Assembly (NCBI RefSeq): GCF_014191605.1
Contig: NZ_JACHWU010000004.1
Span: 372,001 to 436,000, forward strand
Direction of reading: 5' to 3'
Source: Prauserella isguenensis
GTDB lineage: Bacteria > Actinomycetota > Actinomycetes > Mycobacteriales > Pseudonocardiaceae
DNA length: 64,000 bases
The position numbers and the translations under genes are program-made. Below the pieces are notes generated by a model. It saw only the letters and a list, made by a program, of their open reading frames with translations, made no database searches and was not told the origin of the DNA. This document shows positions 18,389-28,004 of the stretch, piece by piece. Every line of letters begins with the position of its first letter. Within the stretch, counting starts at the first letter, position 1.

Positions 18389-18639
18389 CCGTGCGCGCCG
18401 GGGCCCCATGTCGTCGTCACCCGACTGTGCGGTGTCCGAAATGGCACGACGTGCGATATTTGCGCCTGTCCGGTTCACTGCGTAAGGAACTTTCGGCCGT
18501 AGGTGTCTACCTGTGGGTGCTTCTAACGTGAACGCGGTCGTCGCATCGGCGAGCCGACTCCGAGGAGTGGTCGCCCGGTGCACGACCGGAGCACGTCACT
18601 TCACCTGCTCGTAGGACGACCACCTATGGAAGGGACGGC

Positions 18640-19218
18640 ATGACCACCTTGAGGACAGGAATGCTGACCGGCCTCGCCGTGTCGGCGCTGACACTGGGAA
18701 TCGCGGCACCTGCAGCGGCGGACGAGGGCTACGACGCGCTGCTGCGGCCGGGCGGACACATTCCGGCAGCCGAGGCTCCCGTGCAGATCAACTGCGAGGT
18801 GCCCGCGGAAGCCGACGACGACGTTCTGGTGATCATCGAGAACGTCCTCGACGACCAGGACGCCAGTGAGAAGGTGCGGCTGGCCACCTACGAGGCCGCG
18901 TGGGTCGAGTCGCACGCCAACGATCTCGACTGCGGGCACGCCTCGTCCATCGGCGTGTTCCAACAGCGGCCGGACTTCGGCTGGGTCAACGCCGGGGACC
19001 CGGAGCTCGCGACGTACGATTTCCTGCACGGCAACCCGTCGGACGGCACGGCGGGGGCGATCGAGATCGACGCGGCGAATCCCGACTTCACCGCGGGCCA
19101 GGTCGCCCAATCCGTGCAGCGGTCGGCCTACCCCGACCGGTACGACGAGGCCGAACCCATCGCGCTCGAGCTGCAGGACCGTGCCCAGGAACTGGACCCG
19201 GACTCCGCAGGCGCCTGA
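18640..19218 (+). CDS. Small secreted lysozyme-like protein
   Basis: 192 residues with a clean signal peptide (MTTLRTGMLTGLAVSALTL ... AAPAAADEG). The core has a short lysozyme/transglycosylase-like pattern: a candidate catalytic Glu in AAWVESHANDL (about residues 88-98) followed by ASSIGVFQQRPDFGW (about 105-119), which matches the GLFQQRP-GWG signature of actinomycete SLT-like domains. Cys48 (INCEV) and Cys99 (LDCGH) may form a disulfide. GGAAGGGA precedes the ATG. Peptidoglycan binding or cutting is inferred; the domain is compact and its activity is not assured. It is likely a single transcription unit. Confidence 0.65.
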   Translation: MTTLRTGMLTGLAVSALTLGIAAPAAADEGYDALLRPGGHIPAAEAPVQINCEVPAEADDDVLVIIENVLDDQDASEKVRLATYEAAWVESHANDLDCGHASSIGVFQQRPDFGWVNAGDPELATYDFLHGNPSDGTAGAIEIDAANPDFTAGQVAQSVQRSAYPDRYDEAEPIALELQDRAQELDPDSAGA

Positions 19219-19280
19219 CACGCGCAACGACGTGGCGGGGTCGCCGATCGCACCGGAAGAACCGGTCGTGACCATCGCGG

Positions 19281-19317
19281 CGACGGGCCGGAGACCAACG
19301 ACGTCTCCGGCCCGTCG
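19281..19317. terminator. Bidirectional terminator
   Basis: CGACGGGCCGGAGAC (19281-19295) pairs perfectly with GTCTCCGGCCCGTCG (19303-19317): a 15-bp stem with a 7-base loop followed by TTCTG, between two convergent genes. Confidence 0.9.
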
Positions 19318-19364
19318 TTCTGCGGAACGGCTCGCCGCGGGCCCGCGTGTGTCCCGCCTCGGCG

Positions 19365-21401
19365 TCACCCGCCGAGCTGCTCCCAGAGGAACTCGTAGGC
19401 CAGTGCGGTCTTGAACGCCAACTGTGCGTTGTCGGCCGCACCGCCGTGGCCGCCTTCGATGTTCTCGTAGTACCGCACGCTGTCCGGCGCGTAGCCGGAT
19501 TCGAGCAGCCGTGCCACCATCTTGCGCGCGTGGCCGGGGTGGACGCGGTCGTCGCGGGTCGACGTGAGCATCAGCAGCGGCGGATAGGGCTGTCCACTCC
19601 GGACGTTCTGGTACGGCGAGTAGGCCCCGATGTGGACCCACTGCTCGGGGTCGTCGGGGTCGCCGTACTCGGCCATCCAGGAGGCGCCCGCCAGCAACAG
19701 GTGGTAACGCCGCATGTCGAGCAGCGGCACCTGGCACACGATCGCGCCGAACAGTTCCGGATACCGCGTGAGCATCACGCCCATGAGGAGCCCGCCGTTG
19801 CTGCCGCCCTGGATGCCGAGCCGGTCGCGGGTGGCGATGCCGCGCTCGGTCAGATCCCGTGCCACAGCGGCGAAATCCTCGTAGACGCGGTGTCGGTGCT
19901 GCTTGATCGCCTGGTTGTGCCAATCCGGCCCGTACTCGCCGCCGCCGCGGATGTTGGCGAGTACGTACGTGCCGCCGCGCGCGAGCCAGCCCCGGCCGAC
20001 GACACCGCTGTAGTACGGCGTCTGCGAGACCTCGAACCCGCCGTAACCGCCGAGCAGCGTGGGTCCGGGTTCGGCACCCGCCTTGCGGACCACGAAGTAC
20101 GGGATTCTCGTGCCGTCGTCGGACGTGGCGAAGAACTGCTCGGTCGTCAGTCCGGTCGCGTCGAACCGTGCCGGTGCCTGTTTGAGCGTCTCGTACCGCC
20201 CGTCGCCGACGACGCCGTGGAGAAGTGACGACGGCTGGGTGAATCCGGTGACCTCCACCAGGATCTCGTCGTCGACGTCCGGTTCGGTGTCGACCAGGTC
20301 GACACTGCCGATGTCCGGCACGCCGGCGAGAGGCTCGTCGTGCCAGCCGTTCTCGGTGGGGGTGAGCACACGCAACCGTGTGCTCACGTCGCTCAGGGTT
20401 CCGACGACGAGATGGTGGCGCGTCCAGGCGTAGTAGTCGAGGGAGGTGTGGGCGTCCGGGGTGAACAGGGCCGTCATCGTGGTGTCCCCGCCGAGGAAGT
20501 CGTCGAGGCGGGCCGCCAGGAGCGCGCCCGCGGGGTGTTCGCCCCACGGGCTGCGCGTGCGCACCAGCAGCCACTCCCGATGCAGCGAGGCCACGGCGTC
20601 GTCGGGGACGTCGATGCGCACGAGGCCGTCGGCGGTGCGCAGGTGCAGTTCGCTGCGGTAGAACTCGATGCTCCGCCGGACGAGGTCGCGTTCCCAGCCT
20701 TCCGTCGGGTCGTGGACACCGCGGACCGCGACGTCGTCGGGCTTGCCTTCGAAGACGGTCTCGGCGTCGTCGAGAGAGGTGCCACGGCGCCAGCGTTTCA
20801 CCACCCGCGGGTAGCCCGACGTGGTGAGCGACCCTTCGCCGAAATCGGTACCCACGTAGACGGTGTCGGCGTCGATCCAGCTGACGGAACTCTTCGCCTC
20901 GGGCAGGTGGAAGCCGTCGGCGACGAACTCGCGGCGCTCCAGGTCGAACTCGCGCACGACCGCGGCGTCCGCCCCGCCACGCGAGAACTCCACGAGGCAG
21001 CGGTCCAGCGACGGCCGCAGCACGGTCGCGCCCTGCCACACCCAGTTCTCGTCTTCGGCCTCGGCCAGCGCGTCGACGTCGATGAGCACATCCCAGTCCG
21101 GATCGGGCGTGCGGTACTCGTCGAGGGTCGTGCGGCGCCACAACCCCCGCGGGTGCCGGGCGTCGCGCCAGAAGTTGTAGAGGAACTCGCCCCGGCGCAC
21201 GACGTACGGGATCCGGTCGTCGGCGTCGAGAACCTCCCGCAGCTCCTGCTGAAGGGTCGCGAACCGGGCACGGTCCGTGTACGCGGCGGTCGTCTCGTCG
21301 TTACGGGCGCGGACCCAGTCGAGGGCGCGCCGGCCGGTCACGTCCTCGAGCCAGAGGTACGGATCGTCGGTGGGCGTGGCGGGGTCGGGCACGTCGGTCA
21401 T
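19365..21401 (-). CDS. Prolyl oligopeptidase family serine peptidase (S9A)
   Basis: 678 residues without a signal peptide, so cytosolic. The N-terminal start (DDPYLWLEDVTGRRALDWVRARN) and a seven-bladed propeller region precede a C-terminal alpha/beta hydrolase. Catalytic Ser lies in GGSNGGLLMG, Asp in STRDDRVHPGHARKM and His in EGGHGGAADN. The enzyme cleaves short peptides after proline. It lies 28 bases downstream of the beta-lactamase-fold gene on the same strand, so the two are probably co-transcribed. Length is typical of S9A. Confidence 0.93.
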   Translation of the reverse strand: MTDVPDPATPTDDPYLWLEDVTGRRALDWVRARNDETTAAYTDRARFATLQQELREVLDADDRIPYVVRRGEFLYNFWRDARHPRGLWRRTTLDEYRTPDPDWDVLIDVDALAEAEDENWVWQGATVLRPSLDRCLVEFSRGGADAAVVREFDLERREFVADGFHLPEAKSSVSWIDADTVYVGTDFGEGSLTTSGYPRVVKRWRRGTSLDDAETVFEGKPDDVAVRGVHDPTEGWERDLVRRSIEFYRSELHLRTADGLVRIDVPDDAVASLHREWLLVRTRSPWGEHPAGALLAARLDDFLGGDTTMTALFTPDAHTSLDYYAWTRHHLVVGTLSDVSTRLRVLTPTENGWHDEPLAGVPDIGSVDLVDTEPDVDDEILVEVTGFTQPSSLLHGVVGDGRYETLKQAPARFDATGLTTEQFFATSDDGTRIPYFVVRKAGAEPGPTLLGGYGGFEVSQTPYYSGVVGRGWLARGGTYVLANIRGGGEYGPDWHNQAIKQHRHRVYEDFAAVARDLTERGIATRDRLGIQGGSNGGLLMGVMLTRYPELFGAIVCQVPLLDMRRYHLLLAGASWMAEYGDPDDPEQWVHIGAYSPYQNVRSGQPYPPLLMLTSTRDDRVHPGHARKMVARLLESGYAPDSVRYYENIEGGHGGAADNAQLAFKTALAYEFLWEQLGG

Positions 21402-21429
21402 GAGCCCAGTCTGCCAGCAGGTGCGGAGG

Positions 21430-22356
21430 TCAACCGCCGCCGAGGGCGCGGGCCAGGGCGCGTGCGCCCGCCGTCACCGCGTCCCGTGCCGTCGCGAAAT
21501 CGGTGTCGCCCGGCATGACGACGGGCAGCGCGATGACGAAGCGGCCACCGTCGCCGACGACGCCGGTCGTGTTGAGCACGACGTCGTCACCGACCGGCAT
21601 CCAGCCCTGCTTGACCGCGACGGTGCGGTCGCCGAACGCGGCGGGCAGCCCGAACCGCTGGTCGAAGCCGTCGGCGGCGGTCGCGTCGAAGTCGCCGAGG
21701 CTGCCGAGCACCGCTTCGCGCGCAGGCCGCGGCAGGTCGTGGTGCAGGTACGTGTAGGTGCGCACGATGTCACGGGGGCTCATGCGGGTGAGTTCCCACT
21801 CATCGGCCTCGGTGGGCGGGGTCGTGGCGTCGAGGCCGATGAGCCGGACGGTGCGCTCGACGACGGCGGTGCCGCCGAACTCGTCCCACAGCCTCGTCGC
21901 GGCGCCGTCGTCGCTGGCCGACAGCATCGCCGTCAGGTCGGATCCCGTGGTGCCGCCGGGTGGACGCCAGTCGTGGCCCCGAAGGACGTCGATCGCGATC
22001 AGCAGTTTGACGACGGACGCCGTGTAGAAGGGCTCGTCGGCGCGGGCGCCGACGACCGCGGCCCCGGTCCGCCGGTCGTGGACCACGAGTCCGGCGGTCG
22101 AACCCGGTACGACACGGTCGACGGCGTGGACGACCGCCGTGGCCGCCCGCTCGCGGTCACGGGGCGTGGCCGGCGGTTCGAGTGCGCTGCCGTTCCCGTC
22201 GCGTCCGGGGGCGGCTGCGGTCAGGCTGCCGCGGGTGTCTCCGGGAGTGGGCCCGTTCGACGCCCCGCCCGTGCCGAGGGCGCCGGAGGTGAGCGTGATT
22301 CCGGCGGCCAGCACCGCCCCGGCGACGACACCCGCTGCGACGGCGCGATGTCCCAT
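21430..22356 (-). CDS. Secreted class A beta-lactamase-fold serine hydrolase
   Basis: 308 residues with an N-terminal signal helix (AVAAGVVAGAVLAAGITLT). The active-site motifs are partly canonical: S-x-x-K in TASVVKLL (about residues 113-120), SDD in SASDDGAAT in place of SDN, and KQGW replacing the usual KTG near residue 245. No obvious Glu166-loop match is visible. The changed KTG box argues for a peptidoglycan- or ester-acting hydrolase rather than a true antibiotic-degrading enzyme. It is the upstream partner of the prolyl oligopeptidase gene. Confidence 0.8.
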   Translation of the reverse strand: MGHRAVAAGVVAGAVLAAGITLTSGALGTGGASNGPTPGDTRGSLTAAAPGRDGNGSALEPPATPRDRERAATAVVHAVDRVVPGSTAGLVVHDRRTGAAVVGARADEPFYTASVVKLLIAIDVLRGHDWRPPGGTTGSDLTAMLSASDDGAATRLWDEFGGTAVVERTVRLIGLDATTPPTEADEWELTRMSPRDIVRTYTYLHHDLPRPAREAVLGSLGDFDATAADGFDQRFGLPAAFGDRTVAVKQGWMPVGDDVVLNTTGVVGDGGRFVIALPVVMPGDTDFATARDAVTAGARALARALGGG

Positions 22357-22562
22357 GGCTCCATCCGACCACGTCCCGGCCGGTTTCGCCGCGTTGCGTC
22401 TCCGAGTGGGACGACCGGCCCACCGTCGGTGATTTCCCAGCCGGAAGCCGATTCCGCACGATCTTGACAGTCCGGCGGATCGGCGGAAAAGTCAGGCCGC
22501 TCGTGTGCGCGGCACCGAGTGCACCCCCGTCCCTGTTCCCACGAACCGATCGAGGTGTTTCC

Positions 22563-24332
22563 GTGTCGAGAGCCACGTGGAGATCCGCACGGCTGTTCGC
22601 CCCGTTGCTGACAGCCGTCGTCGCGTTGCCGTTGTTCGCGCCCGCGGCGGCCGCCGATTCGGCGGGATCCCTCCAACGTCCCGTTTTCACGGGCGGGGAG
22701 GCGCAGCCGGTATTCGATCCCGACGAGGCCGTACGGGAGGACCTGTGGGTTCGCGCGCCGGTGGACAGCGACCGGGACGGCGCCGACGACGAGGTGCACG
22801 TCCGGGTCGTGCGTCCGGCGGAAACCGAACAGGGGCTGCGTGTGCCGGTGGTCTACACCGCCAGCCCGTACTTCTCGGGCGGCAACGACGTGCAGAACCA
22901 CGACGTCGACGTCGAACTGTACGTACCGCGCGCGGAGATGACGTCCCGGTACGAGGACTACCTGCTGTCGCGAGGATTCGCGGTGGTGTACGCCGAATCG
23001 CTCGGGACCGGCGCATCGACCGGCTGTCCGACGACGGGCGGCGAGAACGAGACGATCGGCGCCAAGTCGGTGGTGGACTGGCTCAACGGCCGTACACCGG
23101 CGCGCACCGGTGACGGCGAGGCGGTGCAGGCGGACTGGACCACCGGCAAGACGGCGATGATGGGCGTGTCCTACAACGGAACGCTGCCGAACGCCGTGGC
23201 GAGTACCGGCGTCGAAGGACTCGAAACGATCGTGCCGATCGCGGCGATCTCCGAGTGGTACGACTACTACCGCGAGAACGGTGCGGTCGTCGCACCCGGC
23301 GGGTATCAGGGAGAGGACGCCGACGTGCTCGCCGAGTACGTCTACACCCGGCAGGACAGCGAGATCTGCCGTCCCGTGATCGACGAACTTGCCAGGAGTC
23401 AGGACCGGATCACCGGCGACGACAGCGAATTCTGGCAGCAACGGTCCTACCTGGACGATGCGGAGAACGTGCATGCCTCCGTACTCGCGGTGCACGGCCT
23501 GTCCGATTGGAACGTGACGCTGAGCCAGACCGCCCGTTGGTACGAGGCGCTCGCCGATCACGGCGTCGAGCGGAAGATCTGGCTGCACCAGTTCGCGCAC
23601 ACGGATCCCTACGGGGTGCGCAAGGACGAGTGGCTGCGCACCTTGAACCGCTGGTTCTCCCACTATCTCTACGACGTCGACAACGGCGTCGAGACGGAAC
23701 CGCGCGCGACGATCCAGCGCGAGGACGAGTCGTGGCACGACGAGGCGGACTGGCCCGCGGCCGGTGCCGACGACGCGGAACTGCACCTGCGGCCCGGGGG
23801 TGACGGCATCGGCGGGCTGTCACAGGACGGTGCGGCGCGTGGCAGGCCGGTGACGGAGAAGCTGACCGACGACGCGTCGAAGACCGTGGAACAGCTCGTC
23901 GATGCCGATACTTCGCCGCACCGGCTGCGGTACACCACGGAGGCCGTCACGGAGCCGCTGCGAGTGAGTGGAACCCCGTCGGTCGATCTGCGCATGCGGT
24001 TCGACCGACCCGCGGCGAACGTGACCGGCGTACTCGTCGATCGTGCTCCCGACGGCACCTCCCACGTCGTCACGCGTGGCTGGGCCGATCCGCAGAACCG
24101 GCACGACCGCGCGTCGACACGGCCGGTACGGCCGGGGCAGCCGTACCGGTTGTCGTTCGACCTGCAGCCGCAGGACTACGTGGTGGACGAGGGGCACCGG
24201 CTCGAGTTCGTCGTGCTTTCGAGCGATCACGACTTCACGTTGCGGCCACGGCCCGGTACCGGTGTCGCGGTGGACGTGAAGCACTCGTCGGTCACCGTGC
24301 CGGTCGTCGGTGGAGACGGTGCGATGCGGTAG
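22563..24332 (+). CDS. Secreted CocE/NonD hydrolase, Xaa-Pro dipeptidyl-peptidase-like (S15)
   Basis: 589 residues from GTG 22563 (GAGGT upstream), giving a signal peptide SARLFAPLLTAVVALPLF ending AAAADS. The alpha/beta hydrolase core has the nucleophile in GVSYNGTLPNA (about residues 202-212) and a catalytic Asp/His region (HGLSDWNVTL ... HQFAHTDPYG). The C-terminal jelly-roll domain (SVDLRMRFDRPAANVTGVL ...) is the PepX_C type. It probably removes Xaa-Pro dipeptides from extracellular peptides; esterase or acylase activity is the alternative. It is divergent from the serine hydrolase and ends at a strong hairpin. Confidence 0.88.
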   Translation: MSRATWRSARLFAPLLTAVVALPLFAPAAAADSAGSLQRPVFTGGEAQPVFDPDEAVREDLWVRAPVDSDRDGADDEVHVRVVRPAETEQGLRVPVVYTASPYFSGGNDVQNHDVDVELYVPRAEMTSRYEDYLLSRGFAVVYAESLGTGASTGCPTTGGENETIGAKSVVDWLNGRTPARTGDGEAVQADWTTGKTAMMGVSYNGTLPNAVASTGVEGLETIVPIAAISEWYDYYRENGAVVAPGGYQGEDADVLAEYVYTRQDSEICRPVIDELARSQDRITGDDSEFWQQRSYLDDAENVHASVLAVHGLSDWNVTLSQTARWYEALADHGVERKIWLHQFAHTDPYGVRKDEWLRTLNRWFSHYLYDVDNGVETEPRATIQREDESWHDEADWPAAGADDAELHLRPGGDGIGGLSQDGAARGRPVTEKLTDDASKTVEQLVDADTSPHRLRYTTEAVTEPLRVSGTPSVDLRMRFDRPAANVTGVLVDRAPDGTSHVVTRGWADPQNRHDRASTRPVRPGQPYRLSFDLQPQDYVVDEGHRLEFVVLSSDHDFTLRPRPGTGVAVDVKHSSVTVPVVGGDGAMR

Positions 24333-24404
24333 GTGACGGCTCGCCGCCCGGCGTCCGGGTCGTTCGCCGCTCCGCCCGGAGTGCAGGCGGTGAGGCACGG
24401 ACGC

Positions 24405-24439
24405 CGGTGGCGGGCGCGGCAGGATAGCGCCCGCCACCG
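24405..24439 (+). terminator. Terminator after the S15 hydrolase
   Basis: CGGTGGCGGGCGC (24405-24417) pairs perfectly with GCGCCCGCCACCG (24427-24439) across a 9-base loop. Confidence 0.8.
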
Positions 24440-24474
24440 ACGGTTCCGCTCCTCCTGCCCGCGCGGGCGGCGAG

Positions 24475-24502
24475 TTGTCCACATCGGACGAGCGTGTCCA
24501 CA
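24475..24502. promoter_or_regulatory. Two DnaA-box matches before the DUF4192 gene
   Basis: TTGTCCACA (24475-24483) is the actinomycete DnaA-box consensus and GTGTCCACA (24494-24502) is one base off, 19 bp apart on the plus strand, 50-80 bases before the start codon. Confidence 0.5.
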
Positions 24503-24552
24503 GATTTCGCGCAGTGCCGCCGCAGGCCCTCGCCCGGCCGCATCGTGGAGGC

Positions 24553-25683
24553 ATGACCACTTCATCGACGACCCCTCCAGACCTCGGTAACCAGGTGGAC
24601 CTGCGCAGACCGGAACGGCTCATCGCGTCCGTCCCCTATCTCCTGGGCTTCACGCCCGCGGATTCGCTCGTGCTGCTCGTGCACGCACCCGACGGCCCCG
24701 ACGCTCACACCGTCGGCCACGTCATGCGCGTCGACCTCCCGGACGCGAGGTCGGTCCCCGAACTGGTGCCGTTGCTGCGCGCTCCGCTGTCGGGCGCCGC
24801 CGCCGTGACCGTGGTGCTCGTCGGCGGTGACCCGACCGGTGACGGACCCGCACACCGCGACGTGATGGCCGCGCTGGCCACCGTCCTGACCGACATCGAG
24901 GTGCCGATCAACCACGCCCTGTGGACACCGGAGATCCGGTTCGGCGCCCGCTGGGGGTGCTACGGAGACGAGGGGTGCGGTGGCGAGCTGCCGGATCCGG
25001 CGGCCTCGACCATGGCGGCGGTGACGACCCACGCCGGGCAGCTGACCTATCCGAGCCGCGAGGCGATGGAACGTGCACTCGACCCGGACACCGACGAGGC
25101 GCTGGCCCGCCGCGCGGCGTTACTGGAACTGGCCGCTTCCCGTGACGAGTCGAGGCGGGTCGGCCGGGACGAGGAGATCGAACACGCCTGCGCGCTCGTG
25201 CACGACACGGTGACGAGGTTCCGCAGCGGTCAGAGCGCCGGAACGTCACCGGCACTGTCCGACCGCGAGATCGTCGAGCTGGCTCGTGCGCTGTCCCACC
25301 ACGAGGTGCGGGACCTGGCGTTCGGCGCATGCTGGCCGCCGCGAACCGATCTCGCCGCGGCGGCCGAACAGCTGTGGACCGTTCTGGTGCGCGGTGTTCC
25401 CGCCCCGGAACGGGCGGAACCGGCGTCGCTGCTCGCCTACACGGCCTACCTGCGGGGCGACGGCCCACTGGCCGGTGTCGCCGTGACGAAGGCACTCGAG
25501 GCCCAACCGGGGCACACCCTGGCGAAGCTCCTCGACCAGGCGCTGGCGCACGCTGTGCCGCCCGAGACGATGGCCCGCCTCGCGCAGGATCGCACCGGCG
25601 CGTTCTCGACCGTCGCCGACCGGGCCGACCCCGCCACCGGCCGAACGGTCAGCGGCGAGTCGTGGAACGACCGCCCCGGGTGA
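24553..25683 (+). CDS. DUF4192 family protein
   Basis: 376 residues from ATG 24553; GGAGG is only one base from this ATG, so an upstream TTG (24475) cannot be excluded. The N-terminus [25 protein letters not shown] is the DUF4192 hallmark. [10 protein letters not shown] segment lies near residue 135, and the C-terminal half is helical and Ala-rich, with TPR-like pairs ([34 protein letters not shown]). The family is actinobacterial and of unknown function. Its 3' end overlaps the convergent galE by 35 bases, so neither gene can have a terminator between them. Confidence 0.85.
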   Translation: MTTSSTTPPDLGNQVDLRRPERLIASVPYLLGFTPADSLVLLVHAPDGPDAHTVGHVMRVDLPDARSVPELVPLLRAPLSGAAAVTVVLVGGDPTGDGPAHRDVMAALATVLTDIEVPINHALWTPEIRFGARWGCYGDEGCGGELPDPAASTMAAVTTHAGQLTYPSREAMERALDPDTDEALARRAALLELAASRDESRRVGRDEEIEHACALVHDTVTRFRSGQSAGTSPALSDREIVELARALSHHEVRDLAFGACWPPRTDLAAAAEQLWTVLVRGVPAPERAEPASLLAYTAYLRGDGPLAGVAVTKALEAQPGHTLAKLLDQALAHAVPPETMARLAQDRTGAFSTVADRADPATGRTVSGESWNDRPG

Positions 25684-26668
25684 GCCGCTCCTGGGTGAAC
25701 CGCCACGCGTCGGCGACGATGCCGTGCAGGTCGGTGTGCACCGGCTTCCAGCCCAGTTCCGCACGAGCCTTCTCGGCCGAGGCCACCAGCACGGCCGGAT
25801 CGCCGTCGCGCCGCGGTGCCACGGCTGCCGGGATCTCGTGCCCGGTGACCTGGCGGCAGGTGTCGATCACCTCGCGTACGGAGAACCCGGTGCCGTTGCC
25901 CAGGTTGTAGATCCCGTGCCGGCCTTCGCGGGCGTGCTCGAGGGCGAGCAGGTGCGCGTCCGCGAGGTCGGTGACGTGGATGTAGTCGCGGACCGCGGTG
26001 CCGTCGGCGGTGGGGTAGTCCTCGCCGAAGATCTGCACCTGGTCGCGGTCGCCGGTGGCGACCTGCAGCACGATCGGGATCAGGTGCGTCTCGGTGGCGT
26101 GGCGCTCCCCGAACTCCCCGTGGGCACCGGCGACGTTGAAGTACCGCAGGCTCGTCGCCGCGAGGCCGTGCGCGCGGGCGTAGCTGGTGATCGCGTAGTC
26201 GATGGCCAGCTTGGTGGCGCCGTAGGTGTTCGTCGGCCCGGTGGGAGCCGTCTCCGGGATCGGGCTGACGTCCGGCTCGCCGTAGGTCGCGGCCGTCGAC
26301 GAGAACACCAGCCGCGGTGTGCCGTGCGTGCGCATGGCATCGAGCAACCGCAGGGAGGTGAGGACATTGCCCCGCCAGTAGTGGCCCGGATCCTGCATGG
26401 ATTCGCCGACCAGCGATTTCGCCGCGAAGTGCAGCACACCGTCGAAACCCTGGCTGAGCAGGGTCTGCGCGACGTCGGCTGCGTCGCCCTGGATGAAACG
26501 GACTCCGTCCGGAACCGCGTCGGCGTGGCCCGTGGACAGGTCGTCGACGACCGTGACGTCGTGCCCGGCCTCCACGAGCCGGGCGGCACACACGCTGCCG
26601 ACGTAGCCGGCGCCGCCGGTGACGACCAGTTTCATCGGACTGCGGGTCGGGGCCGGGTCGGTGGGCAT
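25649..26668 (-). CDS. galE: UDP-glucose 4-epimerase
   Basis: 339 residues from ATG 26668, which has AGGAAGG upstream; an internal ATG at 26635 gives the standard [14 protein letters not shown] start. The NAD-binding G-x-x-G-x-x-G is in TGGAGYVGS, the active site has Ser in FSSTAATYG and the YxxxK in YGATK, and YFNVAGAH is typical of GalE. It interconverts UDP-glucose and UDP-galactose (Leloir pathway, wall galactan supply). It is last in the ideR-galK-galE unit, 82 bases after galK. Confidence 0.93.
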   Translation of the reverse strand: MPTDPAPTRSPMKLVVTGGAGYVGSVCAARLVEAGHDVTVVDDLSTGHADAVPDGVRFIQGDAADVAQTLLSQGFDGVLHFAAKSLVGESMQDPGHYWRGNVLTSLRLLDAMRTHGTPRLVFSSTAATYGEPDVSPIPETAPTGPTNTYGATKLAIDYAITSYARAHGLAATSLRYFNVAGAHGEFGERHATETHLIPIVLQVATGDRDQVQIFGEDYPTADGTAVRDYIHVTDLADAHLLALEHAREGRHGIYNLGNGTGFSVREVIDTCRQVTGHEIPAAVAPRRDGDPAVLVASAEKARAELGWKPVHTDLHGIVADAWRFTQERLTRGGRSTTRR

Positions 26669-26750
26669 GTTCCGGGCCTTCCTGATCGGGGGAGCGCGGT
26701 GGGGCGGTGACAGTGTGCCGCAGTCCTCGCGTGACCCTGCGGCGAGGTGG

Positions 26751-28004
26751 TCACCGGTCCCGGCCCGCCCCGGCGGAGGGAACGGCGACGAACATGCGCG
26801 GCCTGCGGTACCCGGCGGCGTCGAACGCCGTGGTCACGGCGGCCTCCACCGCGTGCCGATCGTTCTCGCGGACCAACGCGATGGCCGAGCCGCCGAAGCC
26901 GCCGCCCGTCATGCGGGAGCCGAGGGCGCCCGCGGTGCGGGCCGTGTCGACGGCGAGGTCGAGCTCGGGACACGAGATGCGGTAGTCGTCGCGCATGCTC
27001 ACGTGCGAGGCGTCCAGCACGGGACCGATGTCGGCGATCCGGCCGTCCCGCAGGTACCGGGACGCTTCGAGGACCCGCGCGTTCTCCGTGACGATGTGCC
27101 GGACGAGCGGAACGAGGTCAGCAGGCAGCCGGTCGAGGGCGTCGGCCAGCGTGTCCGGAGTGACGTCGCGCAGCGCGGGCAGGCCCAGCAGGCGCGCCGC
27201 CTTCTCCGTGCCCTCCCGTCGGTCGCCGTACTCGGATCCGCCCAGCGAGTGCTTGACCTGCGTGTCGATCACCAGCACCGACAGGCCCGCGCCCGTGGCG
27301 TTGAACGGCACCTGCTCGGTCTCCCCGGACCGGCAGTCCAGGAACAGGACGTGGCCGTCGACGCAGCACATCGACGCCGTCTGGTCGAGCGAACCGGTCG
27401 GGACGCCGACGAACTCGTTCTCGGCGCGCTGAGCCCATCGTGCGATCTCGGCGCGCCGGGAGGCGTCCTGGTCGTGCTCGCCCGCGAGGCCGAGCAGCGC
27501 CATCGCCGTGGCGCACTCGATGGCGGCCGACGACGACAGGCCGGCACCGGTCGGCACGTCGCCCGCGATCACGAGGTCGGCTCCCCGGTCGACGCTCCAT
27601 CCCCCCGCGTCGGCCGTGCCGCCGTCGCCGGTCGTGCCGTGGCCGCGGACACCGGCCTGGCGCAGCACCCAGGCGACGCCCGCCGGGTAGCCGGACCACC
27701 CGTCCGGTGTACCGGGCTGCAGGTCGGCCACCGCCACGGGTGTCTCGGCATGGACCCGGCCGTCCGAGCCGACGGTGGCGAAGGTCAGCTTGCCGTCCTC
27801 ACGGGGTGCGGCCGCGGCGGCGAGACGGTGGGGGAGCGCGAACGGCAGCACGAACCCGTCGTTGTAGTCGGTGTGCTCCCCGATGAGGTTCACCCTGCCC
27901 GGGGCCGACCACACGCCCGCGGGCGCACGACCGTGGACGGAACGGAACGCGTCGTCGGCGGTGTCGGCGGGGTTCGCCGTCGTCGCCTGGTCCGCGGCCG
28001 TCAC
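26751..28004 (-). CDS. galK: Galactokinase
   Basis: 417 residues from GTG 28004, whose GTGA overlaps the ideR stop. GHMP kinase motifs are complete: substrate signature [19 protein letters not shown] (about residues 36-54), phosphate loop [13 protein letters not shown], and the C-terminal [13 protein letters not shown]. It phosphorylates galactose at C1 with ATP in the Leloir pathway. Sitting between ideR and galE, it is translationally coupled to an iron regulator, so galactose use may be transcribed with iron homeostasis control. Confidence 0.94.
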   Translation of the reverse strand: MTAADQATTANPADTADDAFRSVHGRAPAGVWSAPGRVNLIGEHTDYNDGFVLPFALPHRLAAAAAPREDGKLTFATVGSDGRVHAETPVAVADLQPGTPDGWSGYPAGVAWVLRQAGVRGHGTTGDGGTADAGGWSVDRGADLVIAGDVPTGAGLSSSAAIECATAMALLGLAGEHDQDASRRAEIARWAQRAENEFVGVPTGSLDQTASMCCVDGHVLFLDCRSGETEQVPFNATGAGLSVLVIDTQVKHSLGGSEYGDRREGTEKAARLLGLPALRDVTPDTLADALDRLPADLVPLVRHIVTENARVLEASRYLRDGRIADIGPVLDASHVSMRDDYRISCPELDLAVDTARTAGALGSRMTGGGFGGSAIALVRENDRHAVEAAVTTAFDAAGYRRPRMFVAVPSAGAGRDR

